This document shows positions 21,125 through 32,648 of a DNA stretch of 64,000 nucleotides, one piece after another; position 1 is the stretch's first letter; every line of letters begins with the position of its first letter. The notes beneath the pieces were generated by a model, which was not told where the DNA came from, searched no databases, and was given only the letters and a program-made list of their open reading frames with translations. The stretch covers positions 29,909,801 through 29,973,800 of the forward strand of contig JAWZYU010000019.1 of NCBI GenBank assembly GCA_038380435.1, in the 5' to 3' direction. The position numbers and the translations under genes were made by a program. This stretch comes from Ryuthela nishihirai (Eukaryota > Arthropoda > Arachnida > Araneae > Heptathelidae).

Positions 21125-21390
21125 ATCTCTATTGGATCAAAAGCCATAGTGTAAAAAATAAACTGCAGATTATTTTATTAATGAAAATGGAACCATAACG
21201 TAGAATTTTAAAATAGTTATATTCAAGTGCATACAACAAAACCATTGAAAACGAATTACTAAAATATCTGCCATTAGCATATCTGACCTTTGGCCTTGAG
21301 AATTTTTCGACCCCCTTAATAAAATTTGGAGTGTATTTAGAGGATTTGAATTGCATCGGTGCTTTCAAACTATCGTCTGCTAACCTACTC
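21125..21390 (-). repeat. Dispersed repeat copy (partner of 7585-7800)
   Basis: The minus strand reads MQFKSSKYTPNFIKGVEKFS, then later YALEYNYFKILRYGS. The 7585 copy aligns in the + direction with conserved MQxK and LEYxYFKI. This copy is less damaged (79 codons open). Parent element unknown. Confidence 0.6.
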
Positions 21391-21439
21391 TAGTGTTTTA
21401 TTTAATGAAATTTATTTAAGAAAATTCAGAGTTGAATGT

Positions 21440-21905
21440 TGATTGTCCCCTTTTTAGAGTACTCAGATCCGCATGCGATTCCGGAGCCGCCGGTTTCCGA
21501 CCCTGGCTTAGTCGATCGCGTGCCAGGTTCGTAATCTGGTGTTACAATCGCTCAAAAAAGTATCCGAACATTATGGTTGATTACAGAATTCAGAAAAAAA
21601 TATCTGGCAACGATTTTTTTAGAAATTAATGATTTGGCAACCTTCTTGTACGTACACGAAGTTTGGAAATGCTCTTAATAGCATTCTCAAAGGTTCTTTC
21701 GTAACACTGTTTCTCCACGGAGTATGACAATGCTCTAAAAAAATCGTTGCCAGATATTTTTTCTGAATTCTGTAATCAACCATAGTGTTCGGATACTTTT
21801 TTGGGCGACTGTACAAGGTTACAGTCCCAACTGTGACAGATTTGAAGTTTATCTATGCTAATTCCCACCCTGTTTCGGTGAGAAAGGGAACAGGTTTGAA
21901 CTTAG
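21440..21905 (+). mobile_element. SINE-B split by an M1 MITE
   Basis: The left piece 'gcgtgccaggttcgtaatct' stops at TA 21543-21544. The SINE resumes after 21813 with 'acagtcccaactgtgacag', 'ccctgtttcggtgag' and 'aagggaacaggtt'. This dates the MITE insertion after the SINE. The rest of the SINE body is lost after about 21905. Confidence 0.75.
21545..21811. mobile_element. M1 MITE with altered centre, inserted in SINE-B
   Basis: The ends CAATCGCTCAAAAAAGTATC and, inverted, CAGTCGCCCAAAAAAGTATC are flanked by TA at 21543-21544 and 21812-21813. The centre (about 21655-21735) differs from the other copies and includes 'aacactgtttctccac' and 'gagtatgacaatgc', found again near 22550-22576. Confidence 0.85.
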
Positions 21906-21942
21906 AGGTCACAGGATGAGATTTTAACCCATTATATGATGC

Positions 21943-22090
21943 AGGGTCCGATCTAGAGATGGGACCATGCCTCCACCCCTTTGAGAATGCTATTAAGTGT
22001 AGCAGAGGTGAAATATTGTTAATATTAAGTATATTTCAAGCATTTTTCAAGAAAATTTTTAAGACATTTAAAATGGAGGGGGAAAGGTAC
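21943..22090. mobile_element. H1 hAT-like MITE, left part
   Basis: 'CAGGGTCCGATCTAGAG', then 'gagaatgctattaagtg' and 'catttttcaagaaaatttt', match 14071-14330. The right end was not found. It may have been replaced by the short repeats that follow. Confidence 0.55.
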
Positions 22091-22104
22091 TGCAACGGGA
22101 ATCG

Positions 22105-22195
22105 AGTCTCTAGTGGTGGACTCTTCGAGTGGTGGACCCCCTTCTAGTGGTGGACCCCCCCTGCGGTGGACTCTTCGAGTAGCGGTGGGCACCCT
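22105..22195. repeat. Short GC-rich direct repeats
   Basis: 'agtggtggactcttcgag', 'agtggtggaccccc' and variants occur about five times with 15-25 bp spacing. Confidence 0.8.
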
Positions 22196-22199
22196 AAAT

Positions 22200-23530
22200 G
22201 TATCTTAACCTGTGCTGTAGGTGAATTCACGGTTGTTACATCCACGGTGTTGTTATCCGCGGTTGTTATACTTGTGCTTCGAAGTGCGTCATACGTACAT
22301 CATTGGAATGCTCTTGATTTTATGGACCTTAGCTGTGCTTATAACTTCGCTGAATGAAATGGTTATTATTCAATGACTTAATTTGATGTACTTGGAGACA
22401 TTCTCCCATCGGCTTAAGATAGCTTAAAAGCTGTTTTGCTTTAAAATACATTCACTTGATGATGTGGAAATATGTCCTTTTCTTTGAAGTAATCATTTTA
22501 CAAATCTCAGAACTCGGCGACAGGATATTCTAATCTTTGCATACATAACACTGTTTCTCCACAGAGTATGACAATGCATTAGAAAACAAAACGGTTAGAA
22601 TATTTGAAATGAAAATACATTAGAAAATAAAATAGTACTCCATAGAAGAGATCCCTGCTCCTTTACATCAGTTTCTGCCAAAGAACTACGTCATTTGACG
22701 CACTGAAAAAACCTGAAGTCCTGTCAATCTATCTGCCCCTCTCTTTCTGCTTTAGTAATTTTCACATTTCACCCTCGCATTTCACAATACCCCTCTCTGG
22801 GTGATCCACACCTTAATCTCTCCTGTAACAAGAGGGGTCTGAGGGAAGAAGATGCCATAAACCCATTCCGTGCGTTCTCTTCCTCATGCATCTGGAGAGG
22901 TACATAGCTAGACCACGAATGACAACTAATGAGCGACATTCCCATTTAAGACACTTCTAAAAGAACATCTGTTACATAGATATATACAATGACAATATAT
23001 TAGAAAATAAAACAGAGTGACACGACATCCCCACCTCCTTTACTTCTTTCGGCTCGATTTCGGACGACATCCCTACCTCCTTTACTTCTTTCGGCTTCTT
23101 TCGGCTCGATTGAGTTTCTTGATCTATCCCCCCCCTACACACACACACACACTCTTTTAATTTTTTTTATAGATCGCAGTCTTGTATTGTGCAAGATAGC
23201 TATACTGTCAAAGAACATGTTGCATAACTGTCATGTCCCCCTAATATATTTTGTTGTTATTGTATATATCTATGTTAAGTGTATTTTTTGAAGTGACCGA
23301 AATGGGAATGTGGCTCATGAGTTCCGAGCTAGTCTGTTTTCCATCTGCTCTGGAACTGAGCAAGAGCAAAAGCGCTTTTATCGCTCTCCCGTCGCTTTCC
23401 AGAGGCTCTAGTACTGGTGACGTAGAGGAACGAGTAAACACTAAACTTCAGACAGAGCGTTGCTGGCAAACAGGAAGGTCGTTTGTGAAGCGTATCAATG
23501 GGGCGTAGCTCTTTCTCAAGAGGGACCCTA
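22200..23530. other. Mixed unique sequence with small local duplications
   Basis: Contains 'gacaatgcattagaaaa'-type stretches three times (22569, 22614, 22990), a local duplication including 'acctcctttacttctttcgg' near 23027 and 23070, and a CA run near 23140. The overlapping frames at 23241-23508 on both strands have no recognised domain. Confidence 0.45.
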
Positions 23531-23537
23531 AAGGACT

Positions 23538-23628
23538 AGGGTTCGGTTCTGTGTGAACTAAGGTACGGGTCGGTGCGAACTAGGATTCGGTTCTCTGTGA
23601 ACCAAGGTACGGTTCTGTATGAACCATG
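23538..23628. repeat. ~22-bp tandem repeat, four units
   Basis: Variants of 'ggttcggttctgtgtgaac' repeat four times in about 90 bp. Confidence 0.8.
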
Positions 23629-23639
23629 TGGTCTAGGAA

Positions 23640-24590
23640 AGGATTAAATATCTTCTCCCGAATTTTGAGGTCAGTAAAGAGAAATCTGTAAAGTACAGAT
23701 TTCCACCTCATCATGTGAATGCTTGCAGTAGCAAAACAGCATTTGGATTAAAGCTGATTTTTATGCTGAGTGGAGGAAGTCTACCAGAGCATCTGTAAAG
23801 CCATATCATTCTGATCTTGAGAGCAGCTAAGGCCCACAGAATCGAGCACATTCCTATATGCGCATATATGTGTGAATGTGAATAACCTGTGTTCTCCTTT
23901 ACTATGGGGCATTAGTTTATTTCATCTTTCTACACGACGTTTAGTACAGCGCGTCTGAAGCACACCTAAGGTCGGGTGTAAAAATCCGCGAACCTGCTAA
24001 TAATGCCGAATTCTAATTAAGTGGACTAATTGATCGTCTCCTACGAAGTGCGTTGGAAGAGTTCAAATTTACATATCTTTCTCCCTTCTTCCTCTCGGCG
24101 CACACCACAATAACCTTGATGGGAATATATGATATAATTGATGGATATATATATATAATTTAATGGGAGGCTTCATTGTCTCTGGTCAGATGTACAGTGG
24201 ATTCCCTTTTCTTGATTTTCCCTGAGTCATGTAGCTCATTTTGTGCACAAAAGCGCCCCTTTGAAGTAAAACAGCCTAACATTGCCAATACTAACAACTT
24301 CAATTTCGGAACTCCTTCAGTTAATGTCTTAGTAATAGTGTCTCATTTTGTGTTTAGTTTGAATATTAACACACCATTACTAAAATAATAATAATCACAT
24401 ATTAATGAATTTATTTAAACCGTTCATATCAGTGTAAGAATCTGATTTGTAGATGTACAAATACAAAATTGTAATAAACTGATAATTAATAGAGCTGAAT
24501 TTGAATAATCATCAATGTTATAAATATGATGAAACTAATTCAAAATTTTTTTCAAAATTAATTTCAGTATTCTCAATTTACTATCTAATT
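23640..24590. other. Unique AT-rich sequence
   Basis: No gene or recognised repeat. A short AT microsatellite lies near 24146-24158. Confidence 0.45.
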
Positions 24591-24593
24591 TTT

Positions 24594-24836
24594 GAGTTCG
24601 GTTCTTTTACCTTTGACGGCACTTTTTTGCACACAATGGAGTAAACGCCAGGTCATAAGGATTCCGAAGTCTCAGAGAAGGTTGGAGGAGGGGACCCACT
24701 GGAACAGCTGTTGGGAAACAGATGGTACTCTCCCGTCAAGGCCTTCCAGCGTGATTTTTAACGCACATAGGGTATGGTCTCCCACACATGGGACCACGGA
24801 TTAACGTCCCATCCGAGGGACGGCGGCCTTCCCAAA
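24594..24836 (-). mobile_element. SINE-B, head missing
   Basis: The + strand reads 'tcttttacctttgacggcac', 'tgcacacaatgg', 'gggacccactggaacagctg', 'aacgtcccatccgagggacg'. The tRNA head is cut off at about 24836. Confidence 0.8.
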
Positions 24837-25057
24837 CCCAAAGGACCATCTAACTGATTATGTAGTTAAAGCTAATGTACATAAAACTCCGCTTAAAATC
24901 TGTTTTAAATAATCTAAAGGTAAAAACATGACATTCCAAAAATATTAATGCAGTATGGACAATCTTTGTTTTTATCGTTATTGTCACAATAAATGTTTGC
25001 AAATGCATTCAACCTGTTGAGGATTGCTTTATTAACTTCACCTCACAGAGAAGACGT

Positions 25058-25108
25058 ATATTGTAAATAATATACGTATATTGTAAATAATATACGTATA
25101 TTGTAAAA
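25058..25108. repeat. 21-bp AT-rich tandem repeat
   Basis: 'acgtatattgtaaataata' repeats about 2.4 times. Confidence 0.9.
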
Positions 25109-25199
25109 GACTGCATACAAATGTAATAAAATTATTCTTAAAATTCATAAATTAAAAAAGACTGTTAAAATAAAAAAATGTGTATATTAATAGCTGCTT

Positions 25200-26960
25200 T
25201 CCAATTCGTTATGTACACATGATCCGCATGTGTAATCCAATTTAAGTTTTCTGTCAAAAGAAACACTTAATTGTTTCATTTCTTGCATTTTTGAAAACTC
25301 TAGAAGCTCAAGAACAAAAAATATATTTGGGTTTACAGAATTATTTAATCACATAGTTGGTTTAGTTGAAAATAGAAAATTGCTAAATTTTGTCATTTGC
25401 AAATTCAAAGCGAATTTATGTCCCTTTCATCATTTATATAATAAAAGCCTGTCTCTATTAGTGATCTAACATCCTTACGCTTAATTAAATACAATAATGT
25501 AGTGTCATCTGCAAATGCAATCACATCTCCGAGAAATTACATCAAATATGTCATTATTTGCATATTTAAGCAATATAGAACCACGTATTGAACCCTAAGG
25601 GAAACTAAACTTTACAGGCTGCATATCACTAACAATATTCAAGTTTCCATTTGTTACAGATTCCTCTTATGCCAATATTATATAATTTTTTCAACAAAAT
25701 CTTCTGATCCACTAAATCGATGCTTTGAGTCTGAAAAACAGGGAATGCTTTCTTATTGTTATTAAACAATTAAGAATAGAATTACACAAATATGTGAGAT
25801 AATCTAGTTTCTCTTTTAATCTAAAAGGCAATTTTTTTTATCACGATAATGCTATTCTTTGTCAGAAATAGCACAAGTCTATGTTTGAGAAGTTTCTCTA
25901 AAACTTTTGAAATGACTGATAAATAAATTAGTCTGGAATTTCTTATATTTAAATTATTTTCACTTTTAGTAAGAGAGCAATTATATAAATTTCAAAAATA
26001 TCAGTAAATTGCCTTTCTGCAAAAGCCAAACTACAAGAAAACACATCATATTTCTCAAACATATTGAATTATAACTTTTAAAAAGGTACAAATTCAATTA
26101 TATACAACAATACTGCAATTTCAACGGAAGTAATAGATTCAATCCATAAGCATTTCCGGTACCAAAATCTGATCATTTCTTGCATCCAAGATCAAACATT
26201 ATCAACTTTTATTTGTGAATTTAAGTCTTTTTTGAAAATATTAAACAATAGCAACGGATTATTTTAAAAATCAATTTCTCTTTCATTACAAGCAATTTTA
26301 TTAATATCTCTAGTATAAAATGTTTTGTTAGTTAACTCATTAATAATATTCCATTTTTCTCTTCATATCATTACCAGCAGATGCCCTTCTTCCCTTATAA
26401 TAATTAAATGTCGCTTTCTTTTAATAAATCCGTAACATTGTTCCTGTATCTATTATACTCACCCAGATTCATAGTTTTTTTTTTCTTTTCAATCTAATAA
26501 GCATTTCGTTTCTCTCCTAAATTGCTTCCAGCACGTTATCTGTCATCAATGGTTTGATCTTTTGTTTAATTTATCCATAACAACTTGAAAGCTAAAGAAA
26601 CGTTCAATATATCGTATAGAGTTGACCAATCAATAAAGTTCGCTAAGAAGCATATGATTAGAATTTAAGTATTCCTTAAATACGAGATCGTACTGTATTC
26701 CTGATGAACACTTTCTACAATACAAATCAAAGGCAACCATATAGAGATCATTAATGTCAAGTTCAATTATGTAAAATTTCAAAGTAAAATGAAGGTCAGG
26801 TTTAATATAAATATTATCCATACACGAACTTGTTAAGGACCCAGTTATATCATCAAAGCAAGATACATATTTGAAATCGTCCAAAATATCCTTATACAGT
26901 ATGGAACTATAGCCTGGCTTCAATATGTCTATAACTCTAATAACAATTAACTTCTTTTCA
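25200..26960 (-). pseudogene. Decayed non-LTR retrotransposon (LINE): endonuclease and reverse transcriptase
   Basis: On the minus strand, 26630-26923 keeps 97 open codons resembling the end of an apurinic endonuclease domain (SSCMDNIYIKPD, the SxxxxIDxIF-type block). Lower down, SVISKVLEKLLKHRL (25881-25935) matches reverse-transcriptase block 1. YANNDIFDV (about 25540-25575) precedes the catalytic AFADDTTLL (25494-25517), with a frame change between them. Order and spacing fit a CR1/Jockey-like LINE read right to left, with many stops and frameshifts. Ends are not defined. Confidence 0.75.
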
Positions 26961-27110
26961 TTTAAGAGTAAATTTTGCAGTAACTTTTAGAAAAAATCAT
27001 CAATTTTAGAACAGACAGATTTGTAAAGAGCAACACTGTCCATTTAAAATTAACTTTAATACCTACATTAACGCTAATAGACTCAATTAAGAAATCTAAT
27101 TTCAAGGTTC

Positions 27111-27180
27111 TTCACCAGAGGCGGTTCCTCCGCCTCTGGTGAATTTATGGTATTTTTATGGGGTCACCGCCCCATAAAAA
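27111..27180. repeat. Two adjacent perfect hairpins and an A/T-rich tail
   Basis: Hairpin 1 has 14-bp arms TTCACCAGAGGCGG (27111-27124) and its complement (27130-27143). Hairpin 2 has 11-bp arms TTTTTATGGGG (27153-27163) and its complement (27170-27180). A run of aaataaa units follows to 27207. The G+C-rich stems stand out in very AT-rich DNA. They could be an element terminus or an RNA 3' structure. Confidence 0.85.
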
Positions 27181-27259
27181 ATAAAAAAATAAATAAATAA
27201 AGAATAGAATTTCAAATTTCGCATTCATTGTTCGTCATATTTAAATAAACATAATATTT

Positions 27260-27529
27260 TTATATCCGTTTTGTAATCATTTTTTGCTGTGTTATGGCGA
27301 CAATCACAGCATTTACTTTGCGAATCAGGTTTACATCGGCTGCTTTCATATTCTCAATACGAATTTTAAAATTACGGCCATCATCCGAAATCTTAGCGTC
27401 ATCTATTATAGCGATGACACAAATGCGCATGTGCTGAAATAGAGTAGCGCAGAACTGCAGGAGCCAGGTCAACATTTTGTAGTGGCCCGTGCACCTGATT
27501 GGCTGATTCAACCAAAGCAACCTTAACAA
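27260..27529 (-). CDS. Unidentified open frame, possible small gene or terminal exon
   Basis: The frame has 89 codons, or 71 from the internal Met (MLTWLLQFCATLFQ). The second half reads like ordinary protein rather than repeat: ISDDGRNFKIRIENMKAADV, then a basic C-terminus. Upstream on the minus strand is AGCCAATCAG, a CCAAT-box-like site, about 25 bp before the internal Met. An acceptor-like 'actctatttcag' lies within the frame and would start an exon at CACATGCGC. No poly-A signal was seen just downstream, and no family is recognised. Confidence 0.3.
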   Translation of the reverse strand: MLRLLWLNQPIRCTGHYKMLTWLLQFCATLFQHMRICVIAIIDDAKISDDGRNFKIRIENMKAADVNLIRKVNAVIVAITQQKMITKRI

Positions 27530-28044
27530 GCCTAAACTTTCCTGACGAGATGTGTTTGTACTCGGTTGCCAACTTTTTATTTTGTCAAGAAAGGATAATT
27601 ATGTATGAAGAATTTAAGAACAACATTAAATATTAAAATATAAAATGTGTTGAACCCATGGTCTATGAGAAAATGCAAAAAACGAGATATTTTAACATAT
27701 CGCGTTAGTAATGATTACCTCAGTTGATTAGATGGTTTTTTTTTTGTAACTTGCAACTTAAAAGTCTCCTATTCGATCCCGGTCACTATCATTAGAGTTC
27801 GATACCTTTTTTATACTTCATTTATAACCATGTCACTTGTTTAGAATTCGTTGTAAAATAAATTACTCTATGTAATAATATATATAATAAATTAATATAA
27901 ATGAAATATAAACAAAACAGACAACTTTTCAAATGATAACTTATGGCGAGTAATTCAGTTTAAAATAATAAATATAAATTGATAATTGGAACGGTGTCAA
28001 AAAATAGTAAACTATATGTTAGATATAATTCTTACGAATAGTTT
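27530..28044. other. AT-rich sequence with a possible tRNA-like remnant
   Basis: Near 27722-27785, 'cagttgattagatgg' and 'ctattcgatcccgg' sit at roughly A-box/B-box spacing with an internal T-run. This is too diverged to call a tRNA. The rest is featureless and AT-rich. Confidence 0.35.
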
Positions 28045-28610
28045 TTAAAATATCACTAGAACGGAGAGTAAAAATACAACAGACATACATAGGTAATTAT
28101 TTGACATTGGGTGGACAAAATATGGAAGTAGAAAGGGCGAGAATACTTTTTCGAATATTTTTCTTTTTCCGAAATATTTGGTAAATACGCTGCACGACAT
28201 ACAAAAATGCCAAACACATTATGGAAGGCACGAAATGAGACGAAAGTTATCACACGTGTAGACAAGTAGGTGAGAAAGAAATGATTTAATTTCTGAGGTA
28301 TTACATGAATGCGATGGGCGAAAAAACAGTATAATGTGTCTTGAGTCAGTAGTTCGTATGTCCGCCAAGCTGGGCTATACATTCGGCAACACGGTGTGGT
28401 ATTGAGTGGAAAAGTTCTCAGATGGTGTGTTGTTGAGGTATCGTGGGTAATGTGTCGTTGACCTGTCCATAATGCAAGGCAGCACCTGGACACCTTGTAG
28501 GCATTGTCTGCCGATGTTGGCAGTGTGCGGGTGGGCGTTATCGTGTTGAAACTGAGAATAAGGGATAACTCGAAGATACGGCAACAAAACGGGCTGCAGC
28601 ACCTGATCGA
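28045..28610 (-). pseudogene. Tc1-like transposase fragment
   Basis: The minus strand gives SQFQHDNAHPHTA (about 28530), the block around the second catalytic aspartate of Tc1 transposases. After a frame change it reads TIWELFHSIPHRVAECIA (about 28380-28430), the usual Tc1 C-terminal region. Stops and frame changes make it non-functional. The N-terminal half and clear inverted ends were not found. The 145-aa frame at 28056-28493 is a shifted reading of the same DNA. Confidence 0.75.
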
Positions 28611-29376
28611 TTCGTCATTGTCTACGCATTAGAAAATTACAGCAAAAGTTTCAAACTGCTATTAAAAACTAAATAAAGCCGAAAGAAAAATCTCTGCTTC
28701 ACAAACAAGATTACGATCAAAGCAAAAACAATGGAATAGACATAAATAAAAATTGATATAGAAGAATAAAAATTTTACAATTAATCAAAACAAGAAAAAA
28801 AGGAGACTTTTCGTTGAAGAACGTCAAGAAAGATTTTCTTAGTAAATAGAAAACTGTACTTACGCCAGGTCATATGAAATATTTTGTGGAAGGGATAAAA
28901 TTTAAACTACTACTCAAGGTGACAAAAGTCATATTTTTATTATTTTCATTATAATGATTTCATATGGTGATTCATATGGAGCAATATCACATTAATTTCT
29001 GAGATTATCTAATAGAAATTATATAGTAATTCGATATAAATTACCATAGAGTTTACTTTACTAATTTTCATTTATTATATTTATTATTTTTTATTATTTA
29101 TATATATTATTATTTTTGAGAGCAGTTATTTAAATTGGAATTATTGCTATTAAATAGTCCAATTTCCTTAACTTTAAATAGAGAACGAATATTGTTAAAG
29201 ATTGATATAGCACATCATTCAATTTTTTTGGTTCAATCATATTTTTTTGTTAAAGGTATAGGCTGAAATAAATTTCAGATCTTTAAATTGTCTTCAGTCA
29301 TACTTTTTCAAAAAGTGATTATTTAAGATGTTCTCAAGTTCTGTATCTTAGTTACTATTGTCATAACACGGAATTG
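28611..29376. other. AT-rich sequence, no gene seen
   Basis: Very AT-rich (notably 28970-29110). Nothing recognised. Confidence 0.5.
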
Positions 29377-29378
29377 TA

Positions 29379-29557
29379 CAGTCACTCAAAAAAGTATCCG
29401 AACACTATTGTTGATTAGAGAACTATTATAGAACTATTACTTCGTGTCACATGACACGAAGGTTGCCAGATCACTAATTTCTAAAAAAATCGTTGCCAGA
29501 TATTTTTTCTGAATTCTCTAATCAACCATAGTGTTCGGATACTTTTTTGAGCGACTG
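29379..29557. mobile_element. M1 MITE, shorter copy
   Basis: The ends CAGTCACTCAAAAAAGTATC and, inverted, CAGTCGCTCAAAAAAGTATC are flanked by TA (29377-29378, 29558-29559). The left arm has lost part of the sequence present on the right arm; the centre TTCGTGTCACATGACACGAA remains. Confidence 0.9.
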
Positions 29558-29559
29558 TA

Positions 29560-31330
29560 CCTAATAAGTGGCTACTGAGTGTGTATCTATAGCAATAAAT
29601 ACATCCCTGATAGCTAGATAGACCTCAATCAGTTAAACGAACTGAAATTGTAATTTTACACATTTTTCTGCCAACAGAAATCTATCTTACAATACGCTTC
29701 TTATACATTTTGTTTCCCTTGTCTCCCCGCTGTGACGTCAAAATGATCCAATGACCGTCAAGAAACGCTTCCTCACTGAGTGGCACCACCCTTTCTTCGT
29801 TCACCCTGGACATACGCTTCCTGGTGAGGCATTTTTCTATGTCGACCAGTGTTATTTCATTTAAGAACAGCTGAAGAAAAGAATATGTGAATCATGTAAC
29901 GTCTTTTCCGTCCATTTCGGTTAAATTCAATACCAGTCAACTACCCAATTTTTTTGTTGCATTCATGCGTTGCGGGTTTCGCACATCAAAGTACGACACA
30001 AAAATTTTAGTCACTAACCCCCACTGGTTTTCACCTTATAATGGTTTAAGATAAAGACACCTTTCCCATCAGATTCATATGTTAGTGTACAGTTCCAATA
30101 GAAATATTCTCATCCAAACAATATAAATCAATTTTCTTGGTTTAATCATATTTCAGCGAAAATAATTAAAGAAGGCTTAACTGATAACTGATTGATATTA
30201 AATGTAAATAAATCAGTTCTATGTAAAACTCCTAATGTTGCAATTGAAGAATGCTGAAGCCACAAATCAAACATAAACTGGATAAATCATCCAGATTAAT
30301 TTTTCTCTCTCTACGTTACACGCTCACCTATCGTACATTCAGAAATTAAATAATTTACTCTCTTAAAATAGTACGAAAAGATTATAATCTCTAGTACTGA
30401 TATAAATCATTCTATTTTCTGTCGAAACATATTTCTTTTCGTCTTGTTTCTGCTTTGTCGTATATAAAAATTTTTTTTTATACGTTATAATATGTTGATT
30501 ATTCTACGCTGATGAATCATTTGTCATCTCAAATATCTCATTTTGTATTAAGTTTCTTTTAATTTTACTTTTAGCTAACCAACATTTCGTAAGAGCAGCA
30601 GTTTCAAGCTCAATAATCATTGAATTATTGGAATGTGCTGACTTTACTTCATATACATTTTATCAGTATGTTCTTCAGTCCTAAATCCCCGATATGTCAA
30701 CCCACAGCCTCCACCTCTCCTCCAAAAATGTCACTATTCTCCTCCAGCATGAGATGTTGTGAACCTCTTTAGGTTAAAACACTGTGAACGATATAGATTT
30801 AACTTAAATTATCCTTTATCGTCCTGCTCCTGTTCAAATTTACAAGATGTGTAATTGCAGGCTAAACATGCTTTATTCGCTAAAATTAATAGATATCTAA
30901 TGATCCATGATGAAGAATTTTAAGCAAAGAGACTTTTCAACAAGCATTAATGTCTGAATGTTCTTTCAGGCATTTTCACTGTGACTCCATTAATTTTTCG
31001 ACGACACCAGAAAAAGGTTACAAAACACTGCTTTAAAGTTTTTCAATGAAACCTTTTCCTTTTGCTTTTGTAGTGAAAGAAGGTGTAGCACTTACGTGTT
31101 ATGATATTTTGAACAAAACTAAGAGCATTTAATCAAGAGTGATAAAATAGAGCCCGATTGTGCTGACATTCAGATTCCTGTCGATTCTCAGTACACTGTT
31201 CGTGGCGAGAAAGAGTAGAACAGTGACCCCCCAAAAATGCTATGGATAGGTTGTCATATAGCTACGGTGTCAAGCCCATCTTTTTTATCCGAGACAGTCA
31301 CAGTGATATACTCATCATTCAGACATTCAA
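29560..31330. other. Unique sequence, no gene seen
   Basis: No recognisable coding frame. It includes one member of a 31-bp exact repeat pair (30768-30798, partner 31539-31569). The rest is AT-rich. Confidence 0.45.
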
Positions 31331-31334
31331 GTGG

Positions 31335-31672
31335 CTGGATTGGTAACTCAGTAGCTGTCCATCTCACAACTTGATCTCACTTTCTATTTCCCACTGTGTC
31401 TGCATTGAGAAATTTTTTCCGCTAACCTCGCTCTATCTTTGCTAAACAAAGATACAGAAGAGATCCCTTGAGGATGCTAAAGAATACATTGAATGTTCTT
31501 AAAGGCAGGTTTCCATCTTTCTCCTAAAGGTTGTCAAGTTTAGGTTAAAACACTGTGAACGATATAGATCTACTCCCCCTACTACCAGTGCTGAGCTCTT
31601 CGAGTCTTTGTTGGTTATTTAATTCATTGTGTATAAAACAAAATGACACTAAAGCAAAACAACCCAGACAAC
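31335..31672 (+). mobile_element. SINE-B, decayed, with foreign 31-bp segment
   Basis: Head 'ggattggtaactcagtagct', then 'gaatacattgaatgttctt', 'ttctcctaaaggttgtc' and 3' end 'aaagcaaaacaacccaga'. Inside, 31539-31569 (starting 'tttaggttaaaacactgtg') is identical to 30768-30798, outside any SINE. Confidence 0.6.
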
Positions 31673-31689
31673 GTTTTGAAAGTCTGTGT

Positions 31690-32118
31690 CGGATGGGATA
31701 GGGAGTTGGGTCAGGCGATAGCGCCAGGAACGCAATCTGCAGTTCCTAGGTTTGAGTTCCATCTGTGCCAACGTTGTGTTGAAATTGAAAAAAAAAATTG
31801 AAATTGAAAAAAAAAGACAATGGCAACTTGATTAAACATCCATCCTGCCCTCGATCATAAAGGTGATACCATCTACCTTGATGAATAGGCTTGGAGAGGC
31901 CACCGTCCATTCGGATGCGACATAAAGCCATGGCTTCGTGTGCGAGGGAGAGCCATACCCTGTGCACCTTAAACGTGGCATTGACGGGAGACTATTATCT
32001 GTTTCTTAACAGCTGCCCAAGGGGTTCCCTTCCTCCCCAAACTTCTCTGAGCCTTTGGCGTCTTTGTGACCTGTCCATTTAGTTCACTGTGTGCAAAAAG
32101 TGCAACTCAGAGATAAAA
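31690..32118 (+). mobile_element. SINE-B, near full length
   Basis: Head 'gttgggtcaggcgatagcgc', 'caggaacgcaatctgcag' and B-box-like 'ggtttgagttcc'. The body has 'gagagccataccctgtgcac', 'cattgacgggagac', 'ttcttaacagctg' and 'cctttggcgtctttgtgacc', and the 3' part 'gcaactcagagataaaac'. A duplicated A-rich tract ('ttgaaattgaaaaaaaaa' type) lies near 31778-31815. Confidence 0.8.
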
Positions 32119-32648
32119 CTCTAAATCCGGTTGTTTAGTTGTTACAAAGACTAACTTGAGTTCCGAATTAATTTGTTTAATCTAATAACAGTTGGACCAC
32201 GATATTATTGTTACTTGGACAAAGAATGAGCATCTTTCTCCAATAAATAAATAAAAGTTGTGAAAATGAAAAGTACTATATAAAAATAACAAGAAGGACG
32301 CATATCGCCTTTGGTGCATACTGTATGAGTATCTCGTTTTCAAAGAGAAATAAGTTTTTCATTTATGTACTGAGGATGATGGGAAAAATGCAATAGTATT
32401 TCATTACCAATTATACAACATAAAAGTATACGTCTTTTAACTCTTAAATCTAAAAGATTGCATTTCCCACACCTCTGTCAGAAAAGTGGGTAGATTATTG
32501 CTGTCAGTGGAATATCTCTTAAAATTACCAGTAGTTTTTCAAATTTCTATTCTATACATATTATTAGCAAAAAACATTGACAACTTTTCCGTTTTATCAT
32601 TTCAGTGTAATATGTAATTTGTTTCAGTGTTCTGTAAAGATAAATAAA
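32119..32648. other. AT-rich sequence, no gene seen
   Basis: Nothing recognised except 'tatctcgttttcaaagaga' near 32331, resembling one arm of the hairpin at 35310-35338. Confidence 0.45.

Noticed and set aside
26430..26640. Extra LINE coding domains
   Set aside because: Only isolated short stretches could be matched by eye, so no domain is claimed there.
28056..28493. 145-aa minus-strand gene
   Set aside because: The sequence is a shifted reading of a Tc1 transposase C-terminal region.
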